Assembly (NCBI RefSeq): GCF_009601505.1
Contig: NZ_WITC01000127.1
Location: 1-64,000, forward strand
Direction of reading: 5' to 3'
DNA: 64,000 nt
Source: Sinorhizobium terangae
GTDB lineage: Bacteria > Pseudomonadota > Alphaproteobacteria > Rhizobiales > Rhizobiaceae
The stretch's first letter is position 1, and every line of letters starts with the position of its first letter. A model generated the notes under the pieces. It did no database searches. It was not told the origin of the DNA and was given only the letters and a program-made list of their open reading frames with translations. Below, piece by piece: positions 53,628 to 63,079 of this stretch. The position numbers and the translations under genes are program-made.

Positions 53628-54613
53628 ATGCGATGGCGTTTCGACGATATCCTGGCGTTTGTTCGCGTGATGGAGGCTGGCAGCATCACGGCCGCCGCCG
53701 AGCGCATGAATCTATCTAAGTCTGTCGTCAGCAAGCGTATCAGTGATCTGGAGCACGCTTTGGGCGTCGAGCTTTTTCGGCGGTCGACCCGTCAGGTTCG
53801 ACCGACAGAAAATGGCGAGGCTTTCCACGAGCGCATTGTCCCGCTGCTGCACGAGATCAATGAAACAGCAGAAAGCCTGTCAGCAAAAGGGCAGAGGCCC
53901 CTGCAAGGGCAGCTCCGCATCACGGCACCAATGTCGTTTGGTATCATGTATCTCGGTCCGTTGATTGCAGAATTTGCGCGGCGCCATTCTGAATTGGAGA
54001 TGGCCATCGATTATGAGGATCGTCTCGTTGACCTCGTTCACGGCGGTTACGATCTTGGCATCCGCATAGGGCATCTGAAAGATTCTCGCCTGAAGGCGCG
54101 CAAGCTTTGCGAATGTACGCGGCTCGTCTGCTGTAGTCCGAGCTATGCAAAGGCACACGGGCTTCCAAAGAGTGTCGCCGAACTCACCGAGCACACCTGC
54201 ATCGATTACGCCTACGTTCACGCCAATCGCATCTGGGATTTCGAAAGCGAAAGGGCCGGTGGGAAGCCCGTATCGGTCACCATGCGTAGTCGAATCGTCA
54301 CGAACAATGGCGAAGCAATGAGAGATATGGCGGTGCGGGGGTGGGGATCGTATCAATGCCGATGTTCCTCGTAGCCAAGGAGCTGCGCGAAGGAACGCTT
54401 ATCCCGGCGCTGCCCCCTGGCACCGTGCAACCCCCTTATACGATAGCCGCGATCTATCCGCCAACACATCACGTATCTACAAAGATCCGGATGTTTATCG
54501 ACTACCTTGTGAAATTCTTCACCCCGCCGCTTCCTTGGGAGGGGCTGATGGAAGTTGCTGAGCAGTCGCCATTGCTGGCTTCGCGAGTGTCGGCAGACGA
54601 CGACGCCATCTAG
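53628..54613 (+). pseudogene. LysR-family regulator, frameshifted
   Basis: The first frame starts at ATG 53628 (MRWRFDDILAFVRVMEAGSI) and has an intact helix-turn-helix (AERMNLSKSVVSKRISDLE) and most of the ligand domain. Around 54336-54345, in a GGGGGTGGGG tract, the frame shifts, and the family sequence continues as GIVSMPMFLVAKELREGTLI to 54613. One base deleted in the G run explains it. The protein would otherwise be about 328 residues. It may be a real mutation or a sequencing error in the homopolymer. Confidence 0.8.
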
Positions 54614-54913
54614 AACGGTTGCCGTATCGCGTCTGGCTATACCCTTGGCTTGTACTGCGGGAAGGCGCTACCTTACGATGCGCTGCACGCCGGCAGCCCC
54701 TTTAAGGCTTCCGACATCACCGACAGCTACCCGACGCTTGCTGTGATAGCGTCGCTGGGGGCCCGATTGTTTCGATCTGCCCTGACACAGGGTTCTGTAA
54801 GCGCTAGTCTTAGTCTAGCAAAGCGGTTTCAACTCGCGTTAATTTAGCTCGCGCCCCTTCAGTTCTAGAAACACACCAAGGCGCCACCACAGCCCAAGAG
54901 GAAGGATTACTCC
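54614..54913. other. Intergenic region
   Basis: Exactly 300 bases. A short open stretch (54650-54847) reads YCGKALPYDALHAGSPFKAS, which may be a decayed gene fragment, but I do not recognise it. The promoter of the isochorismatase-like gene is expected at the end. Confidence 0.4.
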
Positions 54914-55594
54914 ATGACCGCACCCGCTAATTTCAATGGGGCTCGTCCGGTGATCGACCCCAAGGACGCCGCGATGCTGTTGATCGATCATCAAAGTGGT
55001 CTCTTCCAAACCGTGGCCGATATGCCGATGCCGGTATTGCGTAATCACGCTATCGCGCTCGCCAAAATGGCCACGCTCTGCAAGATACCGGTAATTACAA
55101 CAGCGTCTGTTCCGCAGGGACCCAATGGCCCCCTGATTCCCGAGATTCATGAGGCCGCACCGCACGCTCAATATGTCGCGCGCACGGGTCAGATCAACGC
55201 CTGGGACAACCCAGATTTCGTTGAGGCTGTGCGAAAGACTGGAAAGAAGACGCTGATCGTCGCAGGCACGGTCACGAGCGTATGCATGGCGTTCCCCGCA
55301 ATCAGTGCCGTTCAGGAGGGCTATAAAGTATTCGCGGTTGTCGACGCCTCTGGCACCTACTCCAAGATGGCGCAGGAGATCAGGCTGGCTCGCATCGTGC
55401 AGGCTGGTGTCGTCCCGACAGACACCGCCGCTGTCGCGTCTGAGCTGCAGAGCACTTGGCACCGCGACGATGCCCAGCAGTGGGCCGAGCTGTACACCCT
55501 GATCTTCCCGCCCTACAAGCTGCTGATCGAAAGCTATGCAAAGGCGCAAGAAGTCATACAGAAGAACGAGCAGCTCGACTCCAGTCGCGCATAG
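54914..55594 (+). CDS. Isochorismatase-like cysteine hydrolase
   Basis: The 226-residue protein has the family signature: catalytic Asp in [13 protein letters not shown], and the Cys in [19 protein letters not shown] followed by [10 protein letters not shown]. It resembles YcaC-type hydrolases. The ATG follows AGGAAGGA. It has no operon partner; the nearby broken LysR may once have controlled it. The substrate is unknown. Confidence 0.88.
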   Translation: MTAPANFNGARPVIDPKDAAMLLIDHQSGLFQTVADMPMPVLRNHAIALAKMATLCKIPVITTASVPQGPNGPLIPEIHEAAPHAQYVARTGQINAWDNPDFVEAVRKTGKKTLIVAGTVTSVCMAFPAISAVQEGYKVFAVVDASGTYSKMAQEIRLARIVQAGVVPTDTAAVASELQSTWHRDDAQQWAELYTLIFPPYKLLIESYAKAQEVIQKNEQLDSSRA

Positions 55595-55829
55595 GCACTC
55601 TCCAACCTCAATCGGAGAGCTGACAGCACTATCAAGGCGACGAATGATGCGAGGCCGCCGTGATCAACGATCTTCCGGCAGGACCAAAACATCGATTTGA
55701 ATTGCGAAGTGAGAAGGACGTGACCGTTGATCTACGCGATCTAAGGTGGGCACTGGTCACGTCCCAACACCGCAGCCTGAGGCCTTCTGCGGCTTTCGGT
55801 AACAGGGTCACTCTCTTTGCCAGCGACGA

Positions 55830-57039
55830 TCATGTCACCTTCGCAGTAAACGGCATGAATTTCTCCGACAGCTCTGGCAAAACCACTTTGTCTCTCTCAG
55901 CCAACACAACGTGAAGATCGAGACCAGGCCGTGCCAGATTATGCGCGTAATTCTCCAAGTTGAGCGGACTCCATGCCTTTCGGAGATCGGTGAGCTCAAT
56001 TACGGGCTCAAGGCTGTCACGTATCGATCGGGTCGCGCGCCCCCCGTCCAAACCATGTCTGCGAGACTACCCGCCGTCAAAAATAATGAGGCCTTCGATA
56101 CACCCGGATCATGCGCAGCGATCAATCCCGCAACCCATGAGCCAAGGCTCATGCCGAGAACCGAGACCTCTCGATAGTCTTCGCTCTTCAGCCAGCGGAT
56201 GAGCTTTCGCCCGTCCCATACGGCCTGCCTTACAGATTGGATCGTTCGGCCGAGATTCGAACTAAGCATATAATCGGCGTACAGCGAGCCGGGACGGCTG
56301 CGCTCGAAGTGATAAGGCATAGCAATCTCGACAACCGTGATCCCACGCTGCGAGAAAACTTGGCAATCTGACGATTTCGGGCGCTGGCATTCCAGTGATG
56401 AAAAATCACCAATGCCTGATCGAGCGAGCCGCTCTCGGTGATTTTTGCCCAAACGACGTTGTTCTCTTCGACGTCAGTAGAAATGCCCGATGGAAATCTG
56501 AGCCACCCATCGTCCCTTTCAAAGCCCTGAGTGCTCCCGCTCGGCTCATCGTAAAAGCTTGAATCAGACAGGGCCTGGTCCGCAAGGACACAAAACTCGT
56601 CGATGGTTTCTATCCTCTTCTCGCCCGGAATGGCCCTGCCGGCGTCGAGAATGAAATCCGTTACTTTCTTCGCTTCCTCACCGCGCCGCGCCCGCCGCTC
56701 GTCCCAACGATCAAGCCAATTATGATACACCTGGTTGCTTCCTAACTCGCTTGCTCGCCATCGCCCAAACTCTGGATCAAAGAGACCGTACGTCGCGAGC
56801 AGCACTCCAACGCCGACGAGGATCGAAAAGCCCTCAAAGGCATCGATCAACAAGTAGCTGGCAAAGAGCAACCCTACGACTGCAGACATCCTCCGTAGAG
56901 GCACGCGAAACCGCTTTCCGACACCCAAGCGGATGGAACCGTACAGAAAAACGATACAGGTCGAAATGGCGACTAGGAGGCTGCTGTAATGCGTTGGCAT
57001 CCTATAGCTAAAAGCTATTGCCGCCGTCGTGGCGCTCAT
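55830..57039 (-). pseudogene. Broken alpha/beta hydrolase with N-terminal membrane helices
   Basis: Three minus-strand frames join into one protein. The first (57039 to about 56380) has two to three N-terminal hydrophobic segments and ends at VIFHHWNASARN. The second (about 56400-56050) has GITVVEIAMPYHFERS and the nucleophile elbow VLGMSLGSWVAGL. The third (about 56050-55830) continues PVIELTDLRKAW and LDLHVVLAERDKVVLP. At least two frameshifts therefore interrupt it, near 56390 and 56050. The intact gene would be an alpha/beta hydrolase of about 400 residues or more. Confidence 0.75.
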
Positions 57040-57103
57040 ACATGGTCGAAGACATATCGTGGGCTATCCAGGTCACGATATCAGATCCTTATGAGTCTAT
57101 GCC

Positions 57104-58252
57104 CTAGTTCGAAAGCAGCGCTTCGATCAGGGCATAGGTTGCCCGAACTCGCGCTTCATTGGGATAGTTCCTGTTCGCGAGGACGACGATACCGAGGTTC
57201 TCGCGCGGAAGCAGCACGACATAGCCGCCGAAGCCGTTCGTCGATCCCGTCTTGTTGATGATGACATCCTTCTGCGGGGCAAGCGCCGGCTTGATCCTTT
57301 CTGCCTTCTGCGGATGAAGGATGAAATCATAGCCGTTACCCGCCACCATCGTCTCGAGATCGACGGGCCAGGGGTACTGCTCCCAGATCATGTCCTGCGT
57401 GAATTTGGCGGTTCTGAACTGGCCTTCCCGAGTGCGCTCAACAGCCGCTTTCAACTCCGGGGAAACGGTCGCGTTTCCGAGTTCCACATCCAGGAGCTTC
57501 AGCATGTCGCGCGCGCTCGATTTGATGCCGTAGGCTTCCGCGTCGAGGACGCCCGGGGTGACGCGGATCGGCTTGTCGGTCTTGCGCTCGTAGCCGAAGG
57601 CGTAGTTGTCCATCGCCTTGGCGGGCACGTCGATAAAGGTGTTCTCAAGACCGAATGCGGGGATCAGCACCGTCTCGACCGCCTGCGTATAGTCCATTTC
57701 CATCGCGCTTGCGGCGATGTGGCCAAGAAGGCCGATGCTGATATTGGAATAGCTGCGCGTTCCAGGCTGTGGCGGCTGCCAGTCCTGGAGCCAATTCACG
57801 AGCTCTTTCGTGTCCGCGATGTCATCGGGAACCTGCAGCGGCAGCCCGCCGGAATGATGGGTCGCGAGATCCATGAGTATCATGTCGTTGCCGATCGAGC
57901 AGGCGTCGGCGCACAGATGGCGGGAAACCTTGTCATCCAGGGATAGCTGGCCGCGCTGTTCGGCGAGCGCCGCCAGCGTCACGTTGAAGACCTTGCTGAT
58001 CGATCCCAGCTCGAAAAGCGTGTCGGGGTTTACCGGACGGTTGTCGGCACTTGATGCGAGGCCCGTCGCATAGAAGCCATGCTCGCCGTTCTTGGTCATG
58101 CCCACGACGAGCCCGGGAATCTTGTATTCCTCGATGACGCCCGCAAAGGCGGCGCTCGCTTTCGACTGGAAGGCGTCTTCGTTTGCCGCAGCGGGCGAGA
58201 AGGGGAGCGTTGAGACGATCAGGCTGAAAGCTGCCAGTTTTAGGCTTGTCAT
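57104..58252 (-). CDS. ampC: Class C beta-lactamase (AmpC type)
   Basis: The 382-residue protein has a signal peptide (cleavage after SPAAA), and the active-site motifs of serine beta-lactamase class C: SISK with Ser84 and Lys87, YSN at 168-170 and KTG at 334-336. The length is right for AmpC. The ATG at 58252 follows AAAGGTC. No ampR is adjacent, so inducibility by the usual divergent regulator is not expected. Reading frame intact. A related esterase or peptidase function is less likely because all three motifs match. Confidence 0.9.
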   Translation of the reverse strand: MTSLKLAAFSLIVSTLPFSPAAANEDAFQSKASAAFAGVIEEYKIPGLVVGMTKNGEHGFYATGLASSADNRPVNPDTLFELGSISKVFNVTLAALAEQRGQLSLDDKVSRHLCADACSIGNDMILMDLATHHSGGLPLQVPDDIADTKELVNWLQDWQPPQPGTRSYSNISIGLLGHIAASAMEMDYTQAVETVLIPAFGLENTFIDVPAKAMDNYAFGYERKTDKPIRVTPGVLDAEAYGIKSSARDMLKLLDVELGNATVSPELKAAVERTREGQFRTAKFTQDMIWEQYPWPVDLETMVAGNGYDFILHPQKAERIKPALAPQKDVIINKTGSTNGFGGYVVLLPRENLGIVVLANRNYPNEARVRATYALIEALLSN

Positions 58253-58560
58253 TTGTGACCTTTCTGTCGGCGACGAATCGGGTGGTGGATATCTCAACCT
58301 CTGCTAGAGGGCAAAGTCATGACAGAAATGTCGAAGTGTCTGGCAAATTGTGGACGCGCGGAGGTTGACGGTGGAGATCGGCATGGGCGCCGGAAGCGGA
58401 CGCTGGGCACCGGGCGGGATTCCAGTCGCGCCGGCGATCGGAAACATCGTATAGTAGGCATCCGCATCGGCCACTGGTCGGGTCCGTGGTCGCCGCATCC
58501 GGATTCTGACAACGCTGTTGTTTTCGCCGGCGCTGTCAGACATCGCGTCCTTGAAAAGAC

Positions 58561-58662
58561 GCAATTCCCGGACGGAAAACCGTTACACCCTTTTCCGGGA
58601 ATTGCTCCTCTAGACTGCGCAATTCCAGATGGAAAACCGCTATACACTATTCCTGGAATTGC
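58561..58662. repeat. Two hairpin repeats with conserved GGAAAACCG core
   Basis: Unit one (58561-58605) has GCAATTCCCGG/CCGGGAATTGC arms, unit two (58619-58662) GCAATTCCAG/CTGGAATTGC. Both enclose a GGAAAACCG...TACAC core ending TTTTCC or TATTCC. They lie in the 428-base gap before the GreA-like gene; the rest of this gap (58253-58560) shows no gene. Confidence 0.75.
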
Positions 58663-58680
58663 TTTAAACGGAGTTCGATC

Positions 58681-59166
58681 GTGAGCGTTGCCTTCGTCAA
58701 GGAAGAAAGTGCCGAAACGGCTGCGGAAACCCTGCTGCCCGACCGTGCGATTTCACCCCATCCGAACCTGGTCACGGAAGCGGGATTGAAGGCGCTCGAA
58801 ATGCAGCTCCGGCAGGCGCGCGAAGCCTATGATGCGACGAACGCGATCGAAGACGTGAACGAACGGCGGCGGCAGGCGGCAAACCCGTTGCGCGATCTGC
58901 GCTACTTTGCGGAACGCGTTCGCTCGGCCCAGCTTGTGCCCGACCCGACATCAAACGACACCGTTGCCTTCGGCAGCACGGTCACCTTCAGCCGTGACGA
59001 CGGGCGTGTGCAGACCTATCGGATCGTGGGAGAGGACGAAGCCGATCCTAAGGCGGGATCGATTTCCTATGTCTCGCCGGTCGCAAGGATTCTCATGGGC
59101 AAAGCCGTCGGCGATGTCGTCGGCGTCGGCGATCAAGAGCTCGAGATCATCGCAATCTCTGCATGA
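58681..59166 (+). CDS. GreA/GreB-like transcription elongation factor
   Basis: The 161-residue protein has a short N-terminal coiled coil (about residues 35-75, LKALEMQLRQAREAYDATNA) and a C-terminal Gre domain (FGSTVTFSRDDGRVQTYRIVGEDEAD, then SYVSPVARILMGKAVGD). It would bind the secondary channel of RNA polymerase. The acidic tip residues are in the DATNAIEDVNE segment. It starts at a GTG 58681, after CGGAG. It is additional to the housekeeping greA, expected elsewhere. Confidence 0.88.
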   Translation: MSVAFVKEESAETAAETLLPDRAISPHPNLVTEAGLKALEMQLRQAREAYDATNAIEDVNERRRQAANPLRDLRYFAERVRSAQLVPDPTSNDTVAFGSTVTFSRDDGRVQTYRIVGEDEADPKAGSISYVSPVARILMGKAVGDVVGVGDQELEIIAISA

Positions 59167-59205
59167 GGCGAAGGAACGGCCCCGGAAGAGAGGCTTAAAC
59201 GGCAT

Positions 59206-59664
59206 TTATACCGGTTCGCCCGCCATCGCCGCGCGGCCGGTGATCTCCTCGATGTCTATGCAATAGAAAACATGCGGGGAGGCGTCTGCGATCGGCTGCG
59301 GGCCGGGCTTCAGGCCGCCCGGCTCCCACCAGTTGACGTGCTTTTCGAGGAGCGACCAGGCATGCAGGCGCTCATGGCGCCATTGATCGGTATCCGGCAG
59401 TTCCAGGTAGCGGCCTGAGAGGACGACGCTCTTCCACTGGTTGTGGCTCACAAGCTCGTCGACCTCGACGCAAACGCAAGGATTGTCGCGCATCCACTCG
59501 ATCTTCTGTCCGAGCATCGAGAAGCCGTAGAGGCATCGGCTGGCGAGCGCATAGTGGATCGGAACGATATAGGGCCTGCCCTCCCGGCAGCAGGCGAGCC
59601 GGCCGAGGCGGCCCGAGGCGACGAGCGCGATACATTCCTGCTCGGTCATTTCCCTGACGAACAT
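59206..59664 (-). CDS. Pyridoxamine 5'-phosphate oxidase-like FMN-binding protein
   Basis: The 152-residue protein has the split-barrel pattern: ECIALVASGRLGRLACCREG, PYIVPIHYAL, VCVEVDELVSHNQWKSVVLSGRY. The ATG at 59664 follows AAGGAGGGG, and the upstream in-frame residues are Arg-rich and non-coding. Such proteins bind FMN or haem and act as flavin reductases or nitroreductase-like enzymes. It converges with the GreA-like gene. Confidence 0.85.
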   Translation of the reverse strand: MFVREMTEQECIALVASGRLGRLACCREGRPYIVPIHYALASRCLYGFSMLGQKIEWMRDNPCVCVEVDELVSHNQWKSVVLSGRYLELPDTDQWRHERLHAWSLLEKHVNWWEPGGLKPGPQPIADASPHVFYCIDIEEITGRAAMAGEPV

Positions 59665-59680
59665 GACACCCCTCCTTAAC

Positions 59681-59780
59681 GGCAGCGCCGCGCGTCTTGT
59701 CGGACGCGCAGGGGATGCTGCAGCACTTCGCGTTGCATGTCTTATCCTCAAATCGGCTGCGACTTAAGGAAACATACAGT
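59681..59780 (+). repeat. RIME-like palindromic element (diverged)
   Basis: CAGCGCCGCGCGTCTTGTCGG, linker GCACTTCGCGTTGCATG and TCCTCAAATCGG...GACTTAAGGA are recognisable. It is close to the start of the PPOX-like gene. Confidence 0.75.
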
Positions 59781-59938
59781 TGGTTTCGGATCGCGCACTC
59801 TTCCCGGAGCGCTCTCTATACCATCCATGAAAGAAGCTTTTAGTCGCTCGCCGGGGCGCGCACCTTGATGCCGATCAAGGAGACGCAGCGAAGGCGAAAG
59901 TGCGGGGCAGGGCCTCGCTGGCCCTATTCTTATGCCGG

Positions 59939-60271
59939 CTACCGTTCAGCCGGGCTTGCTGGCGCGGCCGAGCGGCCCGATACGAGCGTCAAGCGAGGGG
60001 AGGCGGGCTTTGTCGCTTGAGGGGGCGCGATGCCGGCGGGCTTCGGCGCGTTCCCCGTCGCATCACCCAACGTTGGCACAACATGCAGGGCTTCGACAGT
60101 CCCATAGGCGGGCTCCCGTTCGAGCGCGGTAGCGATCTTCTTCAGCATTTCCCTCACACGAAAGGCATGCCGGGCGGCGGCCTCGGCTTCGGTCGCATAA
60201 TAGGCGGCGCTCATCGCCTCGATCAGGTTCAAGGCGGCGAGATTGACGACGGCGTAGGTTTCGGCGCGCAT
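59939..60271 (-). CDS. Small protein of unknown function, regulatory island
   Basis: The 110-residue protein (MRAETYAVVNLAALNLIEAM) has a helical first half and a Pro/Ala-rich tail. The ATG at 60271 follows AGGTGG, and the previous gene stops ten bases upstream, so the two form an operon. No domain is recognised; similar small genes occur beside S24 repressors in rhizobia. Confidence 0.6.
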   Translation of the reverse strand: MRAETYAVVNLAALNLIEAMSAAYYATEAEAAARHAFRVREMLKKIATALEREPAYGTVEALHVVPTLGDATGNAPKPAGIAPPQATKPASPRLTLVSGRSAAPASPAER

Positions 60272-60280
60272 CATGACCAC

Positions 60281-60595
60281 CTAAAACTGCTGGCGATGAT
60301 TGTGGGTGCCGACCTGGCGCTGGTCGCGGCCGGTGCCACCTACGGTAAATTCGCGCTCGTGGTTGAGCGCGAAGAAGGCGTCGTCAGTGAGCTCGGAGGC
60401 GGGCAGGGCCTCGCGCTGGAACACATTGCCATCGGCGCCGAGATGCCAGGCAAGCGAGGCGAGGCTGGAATAAACACTCGCCAGAAAGGTCTTCAGCGCC
60501 TGCTGGTTCTCGGCATCGCTCGATCGGCGAAGATCGGCGGCAAAGAGTTCGTCGATGTGGCCGTGCAGGCCGGATTTTATCATGAGGATGGACAT
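60281..60595 (-). CDS. Small protein of unknown function, first gene of the operon
   Basis: The 104-residue protein (MSILMIKSGLHGHIDELFAA) is alpha-helical and acidic in the middle. It directly precedes the gene at 59939-60271, and its upstream region carries operator-like TGTTG/CAACA repeats (60654-60706). It is therefore a likely target of the repressor encoded at 60953. No family is recognised. Confidence 0.6.
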   Translation of the reverse strand: MSILMIKSGLHGHIDELFAADLRRSSDAENQQALKTFLASVYSSLASLAWHLGADGNVFQREALPASELTDDAFFALNHEREFTVGGTGRDQRQVGTHNHRQQF

Positions 60596-60653
60596 GCCGG
60601 CGCGCTCTCCCGGTCACCGATGGGTCTGGCTGCCGCATCGGTCGTGTTGTTTG

Positions 60654-60706
60654 TGTTGACCGCAACATCGCGTGCGACTTTGTCTATGTCAACACGGATC
60701 GTGTTG
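60654..60706. promoter_or_regulatory. Operator-like repeats upstream of the small operon
   Basis: TGTTGACCGCAACA (60654-60667) and CAACACGGATCGTGTTG (60690-60706) are inverted repeats built from TGTTG and CAACA half-sites. Further TGTTG copies occur at about 60645 and 60713. The same half-sites occur in the upstream region of the S24 repressor gene. Confidence 0.6.
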
Positions 60707-60813
60707 TTTTGGTGTTGTCGACATGGAATTTTGTTCGATGGGGAATCAAGAGCGGCGCGGGGCGCATCCACGCAGCTCAACTGACTTGATGGGGGCAACG
60801 GGCATTCCCCGTT

Positions 60814-60922
60814 CCGTCATCCTCGGGCTTGACCCGAAGATCCAGAACCGAGTCACCGCTTATGTTCAGGGCGCCATCTGCTGTCCGTGTTCGGATCCTC
60901 TGGTCAAGCCCGAGGATGACGG
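60814..60922. repeat. Long inverted repeat (REP-like, 30-bp arms)
   Basis: The left arm (60814-60843, starting CCGTCATCCTCGGGCTTGAC) and the right arm (60893-60922) are complementary at 28 of 30 positions, with 49 bases between. The element occupies most of the gap between the small operon and the repressor stop. A shorter relative is at 21030-21062. Confidence 0.85.
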
Positions 60923-60952
60923 CCGGTAGGGTGAGGCGCCGCCACCCGCGCC

Positions 60953-61636
60953 TCACGCGTTCCCGGCGAGTGCGATGTAGTGGACCGAGTGGACGGTGTT
61001 GGCGTCGAAGCGGAGTTCCTTTGGCGGGTTGAACTGCTCGAGCACCAATTCGGCGGTGTTGTGGCGGACGAACTTCTTGACGTAGGCGAGCAGCGCGCCA
61101 TTTTCTTCGAGCCGGATCTGGGCGATCACGTAGTCGCCGCGCCTCACCGGACGTTTGGGGTCGACAAAGCAGACCTCACCGTCCTCATAGCGCGGATACA
61201 TGGAATCGCCGGAAACCGAGACTGCATAAGCGCCGGAAATGTCCGAGAGGATCGGCGGCGCCATGACTTCGTACAACACATTGCCATTCATTAGGAATTC
61301 ACCATCCACTCCGCCGACGGCTTGGCCGAAGACCGGGATCTTTTTGCCCTGGCCCACGATCGGGGTGACACTCGTGCCGTTCGGCTTGTAGACGCCCACT
61401 GGCTCCACGGGCGCAGCACTGTTGCCGGTCCGGCGGTCGCCCTCCAGCAGCCAGTACGGATCGACATTGAAACGGCGGCCGTAGATCTTGGCTTCGGCGA
61501 GTTCGAAGTCGTTCTGACCGTTTTCGTGGGCGCGATAGGTCGAGGCGATGACGCCAAGCGCGTTCGCGGCATCGGAGGCAAACCGATAGCCGGCCTTCCG
61601 GCGCGCCTCGCGCAATCTTTCAGCTTTGTCGCTCAT
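60953..61636 (-). CDS. S24-family CI/LexA-like repressor
   Basis: The 227-residue protein has an N-terminal helix-turn-helix (RLREARRKAGYRFASDAANA) and a C-terminal S24 peptidase-like domain with VSGDSMYPRYEDGEVCFVD (nucleophile Ser) and the Lys in LAYVKKFV. The layout is that of self-cleaving phage repressors that respond to RecA. The ATG at 61636 gives MSDKAERL; ATGs at 61648 and 61690 are alternatives. Operator-like repeats lie on both sides of the gene, which suggests self-control and control of the downstream small operon. Confidence 0.88.
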   Translation of the reverse strand: MSDKAERLREARRKAGYRFASDAANALGVIASTYRAHENGQNDFELAEAKIYGRRFNVDPYWLLEGDRRTGNSAAPVEPVGVYKPNGTSVTPIVGQGKKIPVFGQAVGGVDGEFLMNGNVLYEVMAPPILSDISGAYAVSVSGDSMYPRYEDGEVCFVDPKRPVRRGDYVIAQIRLEENGALLAYVKKFVRHNTAELVLEQFNPPKELRFDANTVHSVHYIALAGNA

Positions 61637-61639
61637 GGC

Positions 61640-61714
61640 TCGGAACATGTTTCTTGCTCGTGGTTCGGAACATATCGACATGAATAACACAAATCATGTT
61701 GACATGACAACATG
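61640..61714. promoter_or_regulatory. Promoter/operator region of the S24 repressor gene
   Basis: CATGTTGACATGACAACATG (61695-61714) is a palindrome with one mismatched pair, containing TGTTG and CAACA. Nearby GGAACATGTTTC (61642-61653) and other ACATG units add further half-sites close to the repressor start codon. The arrangement fits autoregulation. Confidence 0.6.
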
Positions 61715-61967
61715 AACAATGTCATTCATGCCGACATGGAAACGCGAACAACGGAGGATGGTGATGAAGAGGCGGCAGCGTAAGATTTTACCGACCTTCG
61801 TCCGGTGCGCGCCTTTCAAGCCTTCGGCGGTGCCCTAGATCAGTCTTGTGGAGCATCTACTGCGATGCGCGAAGGGGGACCGAGCGGCGTCGGCAGAAGG
61901 GCGCCACGCACGATCTTCCCCGGCTTTGAGGTGTGGAAAAGCCCGCGCCCCGTGGTTCTTGGGAGTG

Positions 61968-62070
61968 TGGGGTGCAGACGGAAACCGCTTCGCACTTTTC
62001 CTGCACTCCTGAGGTTTCTTGGGGGGGCGGGCTGCAGACGGAAAACCGCTTCGCACTTTTCCTGCACCCC
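61968..62070. repeat. Two hairpin repeats with conserved GACGGAAAACCGCTTC core
   Basis: Arms here are GGTGCAG/CTGCACTCC and GGGCTGCAG/CTGCACCCC, different from those at 58561-58662, but the core GACGGAAA(A)CCGCTTCGCAC...TTTTCC is the same. They lie in the long gap between the repressor and the DnaA-like gene (61637-62420), which has no supported gene. Confidence 0.75.
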
Positions 62071-62107
62071 GCAGAACTGATCGCCGCTCTCCTCCCCGGC
62101 GGTCAGC

Positions 62108-62214
62108 GCGAAGCCCTGCCGGCTGGATCTCAACCGACAGGGCTTCGCACCCGAACCAGACGTCGCCGACCGCGGCCGAGGGAGTTCCCGCCGGCTGGCT
62201 CCGTGCGGGAATTC
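62108..62214. other. Two stable hairpins upstream of the DnaA-like gene
   Basis: GCGAAGCCCTGCCGG (62108-62122) pairs with CCGACAGGGCTTCGC (62134-62148) at 14 of 15 positions. A second stem, GAGTTCCCGC with GCGGGAATTC (about 62184-62214), pairs at 9 of 10. They could be terminators, attenuators or REP-like elements; there is no T tract. Confidence 0.55.
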
Positions 62215-62420
62215 GAGAACATCGATGGATGGCGGATCGCGGCGCCGGTCTCGACAAAAATGATGGCGAAGACGGTGCAGGTGGCTGTGTCCGTCGACCG
62301 CTTCGTGCAGTTACCATGTCGGTTGAGAAAAACTTAGCCGGCAAATGAATTGAGCCATTGTTGGGCTCGCAGAACAAGGGCCGGCAAAGAGCGCGCCGGC
62401 AGGGGAAACAGCAGAGAGGA

Positions 62421-62936
62421 ATGACGAACCCTTCGGAAGAAACACAGTCGCAACTGGCACGGCTCAGCAAGCACTACGGCGCCGTGCGCGAACGGCTGGT
62501 CCGGCCGACAAACGCGGTCGTTTCGGCGGCCGCGGCGGCGGAGCTCGAAAGGCGGGTCCAAGCGCTTGCGAGCGACAACGCGGCGAAGGCGCGGCGGATC
62601 GCGGCGCTCGAGACGGAGCTTGCCGATGCCGGGGCGCGGCTGATCGCCCAGGCGCAGGTGCTGCTTGGACAGCGGGCGGGCGAGGAGGCCGAGGACGGCG
62701 ACCGGCCGCCGGTCGAGGAGATCGTTGCGGCGGTGCTCGAACGGTTCCCGGGGGTCAGCTGGGAGGACATCATCAGCGTGCGGCGCGAGCGCCGGCTGGT
62801 CGAGCCCCGGCACGCCTGCATGCGCGCCGTCTACGACGCCCGCAAGGACCTCTCGCTACCGCTGATCGGCCGCATCTTCCGCCGCAACCATGTGACCGTA
62901 CTCGGCGTCGTCCAACGGCGATCCGCGGAGGCCTGA
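62421..62936 (+). CDS. DnaA domain IV-like DNA-binding protein
   Basis: The 171-residue protein has an N-terminal coiled coil (about residues 35-90, ELERRVQALASDNAAKARRI) and a C-terminal domain like DnaA domain IV (VSWEDIISVRRERRLVEPRH, then LPLIGRIFRRNHVTVLGVV; RRNHVTVL matches the DnaA-box-contact signature RDHTTVL). There is no ATPase domain. The ATG at 62421 gives MTNPSEETQ. It may bind DnaA-box-like DNA or compete with DnaA (inference). It lies in the phage-like regulatory island. Confidence 0.75.
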   Translation: MTNPSEETQSQLARLSKHYGAVRERLVRPTNAVVSAAAAAELERRVQALASDNAAKARRIAALETELADAGARLIAQAQVLLGQRAGEEAEDGDRPPVEEIVAAVLERFPGVSWEDIISVRRERRLVEPRHACMRAVYDARKDLSLPLIGRIFRRNHVTVLGVVQRRSAEA

Positions 62937-63079
62937 GCCGGTCGTGGCTTGGCGATCGGCGTAAGCGTTTCAAGGAGTTGCGCTTGATTTCAGAGAAATC
63001 GATTCACGTGCTCCGCGCCCGACTGGGACGAGACGGACGGACATTTTCCTCACCGTGCTCTCCTATCGCGCGGCGAGGA

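Noticed and set aside
55660-55914. Small + strand frame with a LysR-like feel (DLRWALVTSQHRSLR)
   Set aside because: The match is weak and short and the frame overlaps the end of the minus-strand hydrolase remnant, which explains the sequence better.
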